This document shows positions 57,212-64,000 of a DNA stretch of 64,000 bases, piece after piece (position 1 is the first letter of the stretch; each line of letters starts with the position of its first letter). Made by a program: the position numbers and the translations under genes. Source of the stretch: Teredinibacter purpureus. Its GTDB lineage: Bacteria > Pseudomonadota > Gammaproteobacteria > Pseudomonadales > Cellvibrionaceae. The notes beneath the pieces were generated by a model. The model ran no database searches. It saw only the letters and a program-made list of their open reading frames with translations, and was not told where the DNA came from. The stretch covers positions 885,501 through 949,500 of the forward strand of contig NZ_CP060092.1 in assembly GCF_014217335.1 (NCBI RefSeq), given 5' to 3'.

Positions 57212-57868
57212 ATGGCTAGCCAAGAAAAAACCCCGCAGCAAAAACGGGGCATATTACGCACCGTATTGTTACTCGTTGGTTTGATGACGTTATTTGTGGG
57301 CGGTTTTTTTAACAAAATGCTACAGCCTAGAATTATGAGCGAAATAGAGTTGCGTACAAATGGTGCGATTGTATTCGATAACCCGCGTATTATTAATGAC
57401 TTCAACCTCACCACACATACCGGTAACGATTACACTTTAGACGATCTAAAAGGCAAATGGACTATCATGTTTTTTGGGTTTACTCAGTGTCCCGATATTT
57501 GCCCCGTAACTTTGGCGAAACTAAGTCAAATGTTTCCTAAACTTGACGATTCGATTGCAGAGAATACCCGCGTCGTACTGGTAAGTGTCGATCCCGCGCG
57601 TGACACGCCGGAAAAACTCGCGCCGTACATTACACATTTTAATGAAGAGTTTACTGGAGTAACGGGTGAGTTTTTAGACACAATGAAACTCACCCAGAAT
57701 TTAAACGTTGCTTTTAGAAAAGTGATGCAAGGAAATGACTATACGGTTGATCATACCGGTAATATTGTCATTATAAATCCCAACGGCCATTATCATGCGT
57801 TTATCAAGCCACCTTTTGAACTAGCAAGATTGATTACTGTTTATCAATCCATTTACTTAGGTTTTTAG
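57212..57868 (+). CDS. Sco1/SenC copper chaperone
   Basis: 218 residues with an N-terminal membrane anchor and a thioredoxin fold. Copper ligands CPDIC in FTQCPDICPVTL and His in YTVDHTGNIVII are present, so this is a canonical Sco that delivers copper to CuA. It closes the cox operon; a perfect terminator follows. Confidence 0.95.
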   Translation: MASQEKTPQQKRGILRTVLLLVGLMTLFVGGFFNKMLQPRIMSEIELRTNGAIVFDNPRIINDFNLTTHTGNDYTLDDLKGKWTIMFFGFTQCPDICPVTLAKLSQMFPKLDDSIAENTRVVLVSVDPARDTPEKLAPYITHFNEEFTGVTGEFLDTMKLTQNLNVAFRKVMQGNDYTVDHTGNIVIINPNGHYHAFIKPPFELARLITVYQSIYLGF

Positions 57869-57905
57869 CGTTACGTTTTCTCCACCCCTAATTTTTCGTG
57901 GCAAT

Positions 57906-57946
57906 AAAAAACCGCTCTGCAGGAAAACCCCGCAGAGCGGTTTTTT
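57906..57946. terminator. Bidirectional terminator after sco
   Basis: AAAACCGCTCTGC pairs with GCAGAGCGGTTTT across an 11-base loop and ends in T6; the A-run on the left makes it work for the convergent DUF2145 gene too. Confidence 0.93.
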
Positions 57947-57951
57947 AGTAT

Positions 57952-58764
57952 TTAAAGAATAGTGTCGATTACACCGTTTTGGTCGACTGTTACCGCCAAC
58001 TGGCTTAATTCATTTAATCTTAAGTAGTGTGCGATAGCGCCAAAGGTTGCGGTGGCTACTGTACCCGAGTGGTCACGTGTGGATACGTCGGGCATAAAAA
58101 TACTACCTAGCGCCATTTTTAAGGGGCTCACCTTAACCGTCACGGGGGTAAAATGTGCGCTTGCATTCGCTTTGAGTTGCTCTCTATCCGTTGTCTGATA
58201 AATGGCGGCATTTAATAGATCTAATGTGTACTCCGTACAGTTTTGATAGATCAGGTTAAAGGGATTGGCTATGGCAGAATATTGAGGGTTGTGCAGTGTT
58301 TGTGCTGTAGAGGAGTTTACTAATTCAATTAATCGTAATTGCAGCTCACGCGTTGGGATGATGATACCGGCCGTTAAGCTTTTGGCCGACCAGAAGAAAT
58401 CCACGGGGTAGTCCGTTACCAGTTCGCTTTTACCGCTGTCCTCCGCTGTTTGATAAAGGTTGTGAATGGCGTAGCCTTTTGCCGTAGTGCCATCACCAAG
58501 CGTAATAGAGGAATAGAGTGCGATTGCCGTGTGAGTAAAGTTTATACCCACGGGTAATGCGTCTTTAGGCCGACCAACCCTGCCGATGATAAACGCCAAT
58601 GCGCCCTCCTTAGCGGCCGTTTGTTCTACAGTTTTTGCAAATGTCGCGATCGCTTCGGGCGCAAATAGTGAATCATTGCTACGAGCGCTCCCCGCCCATG
58701 ACAGGTTTGACAAGGCGGCGACTAGGCAAAAGATAACGAGTGATTGCAGTATTAAACGGTTCAT
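57952..58764 (-). CDS. DUF2145 family exported protein
   Basis: 270 residues. A signal peptide ends at LSWA/GSA (about 24). The mature part resembles DUF2145: INFTHTAIALYSS (His) and the NPFNLIYQNCTEYTLDLLN block with Cys suggest an NlpC/P60-like cysteine peptidase fold, with His and Cys as possible catalytic pair. AAGGAGC precedes the ATG. It is followed upstream by a small exported gene in the same direction. Confidence 0.8.
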   Translation of the reverse strand: MNRLILQSLVIFCLVAALSNLSWAGSARSNDSLFAPEAIATFAKTVEQTAAKEGALAFIIGRVGRPKDALPVGINFTHTAIALYSSITLGDGTTAKGYAIHNLYQTAEDSGKSELVTDYPVDFFWSAKSLTAGIIIPTRELQLRLIELVNSSTAQTLHNPQYSAIANPFNLIYQNCTEYTLDLLNAAIYQTTDREQLKANASAHFTPVTVKVSPLKMALGSIFMPDVSTRDHSGTVATATFGAIAHYLRLNELSQLAVTVDQNGVIDTIL

Positions 58765-58809
58765 AATTTTTGCTCCTTAGGTGTGGCGGGGTATAAAGCT
58801 TACGGTGCT

Positions 58810-59160
58810 CTAGCGCTTGTTTGGGCCGGAAAGATTGAGGTCTCGTGGTGCGGGCCCTGCAACAACGGTTGCGTCGGAGATCTCGAGAGGTTCATTGCTA
58901 AGTGCATAGCGCATTAACGTATCGCCGGTGCGCTCGGCGGCGTTAGCCATGTTGCCGGTGATCACTAACGGTGTAGCGGCAACGGCCGCCACTATTTTGG
59001 ATGACGCAATTGCCGTATGAGAAACGGCTAATGCGGAGTGATGTCCTGCTTGGCTAGCATTTTCCGAGGCAGCAAGGGCGGGCGTAGCGATTGCGCTGAA
59101 GGCGACCGCAAAAACGAATGTGGCTTGATGGGCTAAACGAGCAGTCAGTGAAGGCTTCAT
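58810..59160 (-). CDS. Small exported partner of the DUF2145 gene
   Basis: 116 residues. A signal peptide ends at TPALA/ASE (about 30), and the mature part is Ala-rich, helical, and has no cysteine. It ends in a Pro-rich tail (AGPAPRDLNLSGPNKR). AGGAG precedes the ATG. It lies 45 bases upstream of the DUF2145 gene, so the two are likely cotranscribed. No function known. Confidence 0.7.
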   Translation of the reverse strand: MKPSLTARLAHQATFVFAVAFSAIATPALAASENASQAGHHSALAVSHTAIASSKIVAAVAATPLVITGNMANAAERTGDTLMRYALSNEPLEISDATVVAGPAPRDLNLSGPNKR

Positions 59161-59301
59161 AACAGTTCTCCTAGAACGTGGTGAAAATTAAAAAAGATGA
59201 TTTGTGTTGAACGAGAGCGATTATGGCGTAGGCCTATTTTTTGTAAACCAAGAGTGTTAATGTCGCCTTCTAATAGACTTTTAGTAGCGTATAAATAGAC
59301 T

Positions 59302-60039
59302 ATGACTGAGATTGTACGTATTTGCGACACGTTAAAGCGTTTGTTACGAGAGAAAAAACTTACGTATAGAGCGCTCTCTGTGCAGTTATCTATGAGCGAA
59401 GCGAACGTTAAACGAATGTTTTCGCAGCACAGTTTCTCGCTTAAGCGGCTGGAGGAAATTTGCGCAATTGTTGGTATTGCCATGAGCGATCTGTTTAGTT
59501 TGGCTGAGAAAGCATCAGAAAAACTTGAACAACTCACGCAAGAACAAGAAAAAGAATTGGTAGCGAATCTAAGGCTCTGTTTGGTGGCTGTGTGTGTGAG
59601 GGATGGTTGGTCGTTTAGTGATATTGTTCAACAATATGCCATTGAAGCGCTGGAATGTACCCGCTTACTCGCGCACCTCGACCGGCTTAAAATGATCGAG
59701 CTCCTACCCGAAAATCGTTATCGTGTACTTATCGCACAAAATTTCAGATGGATACCCAGTGGCCCGCTCGAGCGGTTTATTACGCGCGACGTGATCAGTA
59801 AATTTATCTCGGCTCCGTTTGATGAGCCTGAAAGTTTTCGTTTTTACCTTAGGGGTTCCTACTCGGCGTCGAGTATTAGCCACTTGAAACGTCGCTTGTC
59901 ACAGTTGACACGAGAAGCCGCCGATCTCAACGAGGCGGACGCCAAACGGCCATTAGAAGAACGCCAACATATTGGTGTCATGTTAGCGATGCGACCGTGG
60001 GAGCTATCATTATTTCAGGCATTACGGCGAGATCGCTGA
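59302..60039 (+). CDS. XRE-type helix-turn-helix regulator
   Basis: 245 residues. An N-terminal HTH (about 8-60; LTYRALSVQLSMSEANVKRMFSQHSFSLKRLEEICA) is followed by an unassigned helical region of 180 residues with a probable second winged-helix-like part (about 85-140) and no known ligand domain. Divergent from the DUF2145 pair across a 141-base gap, so it may regulate them. Confidence 0.85.
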   Translation: MTEIVRICDTLKRLLREKKLTYRALSVQLSMSEANVKRMFSQHSFSLKRLEEICAIVGIAMSDLFSLAEKASEKLEQLTQEQEKELVANLRLCLVAVCVRDGWSFSDIVQQYAIEALECTRLLAHLDRLKMIELLPENRYRVLIAQNFRWIPSGPLERFITRDVISKFISAPFDEPESFRFYLRGSYSASSISHLKRRLSQLTREAADLNEADAKRPLEERQHIGVMLAMRPWELSLFQALRRDR

Positions 60040-60202
60040 ATCACCTCTGTCGCTATACTTTGCGGCGCTATGTCCAGTGTCTGGTATTGGCCAAAAGTAC
60101 CCCAATAGGGCTGTTATGACGTTTTAGGTGAGAAATACCGAATATAAATGAACTGATTTGATCCTCCAGAGTCCATGCGTTAACCCCTTATCGGATGTCA
60201 TT

Positions 60203-60685
60203 ATGAAAATTTTTAGTAATTTGATTGTTGTTCTAGGCTTTTTTCTCTCTGCTAACGTATTCGCCGGTGATCCACTCATATACTCGCACGAGACTAAAGG
60301 TGCTATTAAAGGGGCCGACGTGGTGGCGTATTTTAGCCTAGACCCAACCGATAAAGCGGTCATGGGAAAAGAGGCGTTTAGCCACGAATGGCAGGGCGCA
60401 ACATGGAAATTTTCCAACGCAGAAAACCTCGCCTTGTTCAAGGCAAATCCAGAGGCCTACGCTCCACAATATGGTGGGTATTGTGCATTTTCTGTTGCAC
60501 ACGGGTTTACCACATCGATTCGCCCCGATAGTTGGAAAATTGTTGATGGCAAACTGTATCTGAATTACAGCCGTATTTCATATATGCGCTGGAAGTTGGA
60601 TATGGAAGATAAAATTAGAGAAGCTGATGAAAACTGGCCAACGGTATTAACGGTCTGTGAAGAGCGTGGTAACTGTAAGGAATAA
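60203..60685 (+). CDS. Exported YHS-domain protein
   Basis: 160 residues from the ATG at 60203 (MKIFSNLIVVLGFFLSANVFA/GD, a clear signal peptide; a longer in-frame start at 60158 would spoil it). The YHS domain covers about 40-100: VVAYFSLDPTDKAVMGKEAF and APQYGGYCAFSVAHG. YHS domains bind metal, often copper. Function unknown. Confidence 0.88.
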   Translation: MKIFSNLIVVLGFFLSANVFAGDPLIYSHETKGAIKGADVVAYFSLDPTDKAVMGKEAFSHEWQGATWKFSNAENLALFKANPEAYAPQYGGYCAFSVAHGFTTSIRPDSWKIVDGKLYLNYSRISYMRWKLDMEDKIREADENWPTVLTVCEERGNCKE

Positions 60686-60707
60686 TAGGTGTTTTTGTAA
60701 AACTGTT

Positions 60708-60743
60708 ATTGAGGATAACGCCCGAGTGAGCGTTATCCTCAAT
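60708..60743. terminator. Perfect inverted repeat between YHS and uxuA genes
   Basis: ATTGAGGATAACGC (60708-60721) and GCGTTATCCTCAAT (60730-60743) flank CCGAGTGA; a 14-bp stem between convergent genes. No T-run follows on either strand, but position suggests a shared 3' hairpin. Confidence 0.65.
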
Positions 60744-60768
60744 ATTGGTTACGCTTTCTAGGCGAGTA

Positions 60769-61932
60769 TTACGCTACCATCGAGCGAGCGATACCGAGTT
60801 CTAAACCCCGCAATTCCGCCAAGCCTTTTAGCCTGCCAATGGCAGAATAACCGGGGTTTGCGCGTTTATCCAGGTCGTCCAATATTTGATGCCCGTGATC
60901 CGGTCGCATGGGAATAGAGACACCGCGTTTGCGAGACACCTCTACTATCGCCTGAATCAGTTCGAACATATCGATACTGCCATTGAGGTGTTGTGCTTCA
61001 AAAAAACTGCCGTGCTCCTCGCGTTGGGTATTGCGCAAATGAATAAAAGACACTCTATCGCCAAACGCCTGAAACATCTCTGTTAGATTATTATCGTCAC
61101 GAATACTAAAAGAGCCAGCACAAAAACATAAACCGTTAGACGCGTTGGGTACGGCAGTAAACAACGTGGTGAGATCGTCTGCAGTGCTGACAACACGAGG
61201 CAAACCGTAAATTGAAAAGGGCGGGTCATCTGGGTGGATAACCAATTTGATACCTAATTCATCGGCCAGCGGGCAAACCTGTTGTAAAAAATATATAAGA
61301 TTTTGCTGGTAGCGTTCTCGGCCAATGGAATGGTATTCCAGTATCGCATTTAGAAAATCCTGTGTACTAAATGCCACTTCACTTCCCGGTAAACCAGCAA
61401 CGATTGTTTTTTCGAGCGCGATTTTTTGTGGGCCAGTGAGTGTCTCAAATTTGTCTTTCGCAAGTGCAATAACGGTCTCTGAGTAATCTGTAGCCGCGCC
61501 GGGCCGGTTGAGCATAAAAATATCGTAGGCCGCAACATCAATCATATCGAAACGAAGTGCTTTACCGCCATCTGGCATGGTGTGGCTTAAATTGGTACGA
61601 GTCCAATCAAGAAGCGGCATAAAATTGTAGGTTACTACGTTAATATCGCAGGCCGCCAGGTTACGCAAGCTCGCTTTATAGGTGTCTATATAGCGCTCAA
61701 AACCCGGTTTTTGAGATTTTATATCTTCGTGCACCGGCAGGCTTTCGACCACGCTCCAACGCATACCCGCCGACTCGATGGCCTCTTTTCGGGCTTGGAT
61801 GTCGTCTGTCGACCAGACAACGCCGTTGGCAATATGATGCAGTGCGCTGACAACCCCTGCACAACCCGCTTGGCGTAAGGCGTCTAAGCGTACGGGGTCG
61901 TTAGGCCCAAACCAACGCATGGTTTGTTCCAT
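60769..61932 (-). CDS. uxuA: Mannonate dehydratase
   Basis: 387-residue UxuA, converting D-mannonate to 2-keto-3-deoxygluconate in glucuronate breakdown, which in a xylan degrader handles side-chain uronic acids. Blocks MRWFGPNDPVRLDALRQAG, VESLPVHEDIK, VTYNFMPLLDWTRT, VIHPDDPPFSIYGLPRVVS and MRPDHGHQILDDL match E. coli. I start at the ATG at 61932 because the family begins with MEQT-W/M-RW; another ATG at 61962 adds ten residues. No other uronate genes adjoin it. Confidence 0.95.
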   Translation of the reverse strand: MEQTMRWFGPNDPVRLDALRQAGCAGVVSALHHIANGVVWSTDDIQARKEAIESAGMRWSVVESLPVHEDIKSQKPGFERYIDTYKASLRNLAACDINVVTYNFMPLLDWTRTNLSHTMPDGGKALRFDMIDVAAYDIFMLNRPGAATDYSETVIALAKDKFETLTGPQKIALEKTIVAGLPGSEVAFSTQDFLNAILEYHSIGRERYQQNLIYFLQQVCPLADELGIKLVIHPDDPPFSIYGLPRVVSTADDLTTLFTAVPNASNGLCFCAGSFSIRDDNNLTEMFQAFGDRVSFIHLRNTQREEHGSFFEAQHLNGSIDMFELIQAIVEVSRKRGVSIPMRPDHGHQILDDLDKRANPGYSAIGRLKGLAELRGLELGIARSMVA

Positions 61933-62027
61933 TAAAGTCTTGGAATAATCGATTACAGTCATGAATGTAAGCCACTTAACGGAAAAGGTAGAAGGAATAG
62001 AACGTTAACGCAAAAATTAAAAGCGTT

Positions 62028-62606
62028 CTAGCGCGATTGTGCGCCAGGCAAGCTCTCGGCTAAATATTGATCTTTCAGGGCGCCATAATTCTTTGATGAA
62101 TAGGTAAAAAAATTACGCTCCGATTCCTTGAGCGGCCGTATTTGCTTAGCCGGGCTCCCCATATACACGTAACCGGACTCGAGCGTTTTACCGGGAGGTA
62201 CGAGCGACCCCGCACCAATAACAACATCATCCTCAACTACGGCGCCGTCGAGTACTGTTGCGCCAATGCCCACCAAAACGCGATTGCCAAGGGTGCAGCC
62301 GTGCAGGCAAACACCGTGACCAATGGTTACATCATCGCCAATGGTAAGAGGCCAGCCTTCAGCCGTAAATGGGCCCGCATGAGTGATATGCAGGGTTACG
62401 TTATCTTGTACGCTGGTACGGCTGCCTACGCGTATACGGTGCATATCCCCGCGTATAACGGCGCAAGGCCAGACAGATACATCGTCACCGAGCCATACAT
62501 CGCCTATAACAACGGCAGCCGGGTCTATAAAAACACGTCTGCCCAGTTGAGGGGTGTGGCCGTTAAACGGTCGTATATTCGTTGGCAAGGCCTTGTTTTC
62601 ACTCAT
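62028..62606 (-). CDS. Gamma-carbonic anhydrase-like hexapeptide-repeat protein
   Basis: 192 residues from the ATG at 62606 with GGAG 6 bases upstream (a frame start 12 bases earlier is less likely). A left-handed beta-helix of hexapeptide repeats (about 30-160) has zinc-ligand histidines in NVTLHIT and IGHGVCLHGC, as in the YrdA/CaiE-type gamma-CA family. Members are often inactive as carbonic anhydrases. It is divergent from prlC. Confidence 0.92.
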   Translation of the reverse strand: MSENKALPTNIRPFNGHTPQLGRRVFIDPAAVVIGDVWLGDDVSVWPCAVIRGDMHRIRVGSRTSVQDNVTLHITHAGPFTAEGWPLTIGDDVTIGHGVCLHGCTLGNRVLVGIGATVLDGAVVEDDVVIGAGSLVPPGKTLESGYVYMGSPAKQIRPLKESERNFFTYSSKNYGALKDQYLAESLPGAQSR

Positions 62607-62661
62607 GCTAAACTCCATAACGTTAGTCCCACCATTTTAAGTCTAAAGAGCCCAATAATCG

Positions 62662-64000
62662 ATGAATAACCCTCTGTTAGCTGAACAACCCTTACCGCCT
62701 TTTGATGCCATTCAAACAGACCATATTGTGCCGGCTGTAAAACAGCTTCTCATCGAAGCGCGTTCGGCGCTAGAAACCCAGTTGAGTGCGTTGGAGGAGA
62801 TTACGTGGGCAACGCTGGTCGCGCCTATAGAAGAGCGCGGGGATAGGTTAAATAAAGCTTGGTCACCCGTAGGGCATCTTAATTCAGTTAAGAACAGTGA
62901 AGAGTTGCGGGTAGCCTATGAAGAAAGCCGCCAGCTACTAACGGAATATTTCACAGAGCTGGGCCAGAACGAAGCTTTATTTAGTGCGTATACAGAATTA
63001 AGGCAGAGCGACAGTTTTGATACGCTAAGCCAAGCGCAGAAAAAAACCATTGAGAATGCACTGCGTGATTTTAGGCTCTCAGGTATCGCGTTGCCAAAAG
63101 CGGAACAGCAGCGTTATGGCGATATCCAGTCGCGCTTGTCGACGTTAACCAGTCAATTTTCGAACAATGTTCTCGATGCAACACACGGTTGGCATAAGCA
63201 TATTGTCGATGAAAACGAACTAACGGGGCTGCCAGAGTTCGCCGTTGCGGGGGCAAAAGAGGCCGCCTTAAAAAAATCACTCGATGGATGGGTGCTGACA
63301 CTCGATACTACGGTGTATTTTACGGTGATTACCCAGAGTAAAAATGCGGCGCTACGCAAAGAAATGTATACCGCTTATAGCTCACGCGCGTCGGATCAGG
63401 GCCCTTGCGCCGGAGAGTGGGACAACAGCGAAACAATGGACGAAATATTGCAACTTCGTCAAGAGCTGGCAACATTGTTGGGTTTCAACAATTATGCGGA
63501 ATATTCCATTGAAACAAAAATGGCCGGCACTACCGAACAGGTTACACAATTTCTACGAGATTTAGCGATAAAATCAAAACCGTACGCCGAGCAAGATTTA
63601 AAAGAGTTAAAAGCCTTTGCTAACGCTGAATACGGAGTTACGGAACTAAACGCATGGGATCTCCCATACTATTCAGAAAAACTTAAACTTGCGCGATACA
63701 GTATTTCACAAGAAGAATTGCGGCCCTATTTTCCTGCAGAAACGGTAATTGCGGGTTTGTTTAACGTGGCTAATCAATTGTTTGATATTACGTTTGAGGA
63801 AAAAACGGCTTCAGTAGAAACGTGGCACGATACGGTTAAGTATTATCAGATTAGTCAAAACGGCACGCCCATAGCAGGGTTCTATTTCGACCTATTTGCT
63901 CGAGAGCATAAGCGAGGTGGAGCCTGGATGGATGAATGCAGGGTTCGTCGCCAAACCGATAGCGGTTTGCAGTTACCCGTTGCGTACCTTGTCTGTAATT
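62662..64000 (+). CDS. prlC: Oligopeptidase A (M3 family), partial
   Basis: The first 446 residues of a zinc M3 peptidase that degrades signal peptides and other oligopeptides in the cytoplasm. N-terminal PLPPFDAIQTDHIVPAV and the middle NAWDLPYYSEKLKLARYSIS are characteristic. The HExxH zinc motif lies beyond the window edge. It starts 55 bases from the divergent gamma-CA gene. The reading frame is intact to the last base. Confidence 0.93.
   Translation, partial: MNNPLLAEQPLPPFDAIQTDHIVPAVKQLLIEARSALETQLSALEEITWATLVAPIEERGDRLNKAWSPVGHLNSVKNSEELRVAYEESRQLLTEYFTELGQNEALFSAYTELRQSDSFDTLSQAQKKTIENALRDFRLSGIALPKAEQQRYGDIQSRLSTLTSQFSNNVLDATHGWHKHIVDENELTGLPEFAVAGAKEAALKKSLDGWVLTLDTTVYFTVITQSKNAALRKEMYTAYSSRASDQGPCAGEWDNSETMDEILQLRQELATLLGFNNYAEYSIETKMAGTTEQVTQFLRDLAIKSKPYAEQDLKELKAFANAEYGVTELNAWDLPYYSEKLKLARYSISQEELRPYFPAETVIAGLFNVANQLFDITFEEKTASVETWHDTVKYYQISQNGTPIAGFYFDLFAREHKRGGAWMDECRVRRQTDSGLQLPVAYLVCN

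Overview
The window looks like chromosome from a marine or plant-biomass-degrading gammaproteobacterium of the Cellvibrio/Saccharophagus/Teredinibacter type. This rests on two things. A secreted GH10 xylanase carries tandem CBM60-like modules, Pro/Thr-rich linkers and a CBM10-like tail, and there is a UxuA hexuronate enzyme. The housekeeping blocks (def-fmt-rsmB-trkA-trkH, lysM-dprA-purE-tsaC-hemF-aroE, the cox operon) follow a Pseudomonas-like order. The genus is inferred; no rRNA or tRNA gene was recognised.

Layout. 1-2.2 kb: the tail of a small membrane protein, then acetoacetyl-CoA synthetase. 2.3-5.4 kb: an unrecognised three-gene operon (soluble helical protein, membrane-anchored coiled coil, P-loop NTPase with a winged-helix-like C-terminus). 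5.4-12 kb: a loose accessory region with a secreted bulb-lectin protein, a GNAT acetyltransferase, a large exported Ig-repeat protein with one haem-c motif, an IS66 remnant and gene fragments. 12-16.3 kb: a DUF6524-like membrane protein, a PlsC-type acyltransferase and glyQS. 16.4-19.5 kb: an LpxL-type acyltransferase and the xylanase. 19.9-25.7 kb: the leftward def-fmt-rsmB-trkA-trkH cluster (translation initiation, rRNA methylation, K+ uptake). 25.9-32.6 kb: rightward lysM, dprA, purE, tsaC, hemF, aroE and a membrane-anchored retropepsin-like protein. 33.1-35.7 kb: a KAP-type NTPase with an Ala-rich N-terminus. 35.9-39 kb: the zinc regulon, zur-znuC-znuB divergent from znuA across a 37-bp palindrome that is almost certainly the Zur operator. 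39.1-44.4 kb: a small exported protein, an OmpA-type porin behind a 16-bp tandem repeat, polA and a cold-shock protein. 44.5-48.9 kb: a beta-propeller lipoprotein, an unknown helical protein and a MATE exporter. 49-57.9 kb: a complete aa3 oxidase operon with copper and haem assembly genes (coxB, ctaD, cox11, coxC, surf1, a Sco-like gene, ctaA, ctaB, sco). 57.9-64 kb: DUF2145 and partner proteins, an HTH regulator, a YHS-domain protein, uxuA, a gamma-carbonic anhydrase-like protein and the start of prlC, cut by the window edge.

The best candidates for an undescribed system are the 2321-5407 operon and the isolated KAP NTPase at 33.1 kb. Both combine an NTPase with membrane-associated parts, an architecture common among phage-defence or stress-response ATPases, but nothing in the sequence proves that role. 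No CRISPR array, integrase or prophage was seen.
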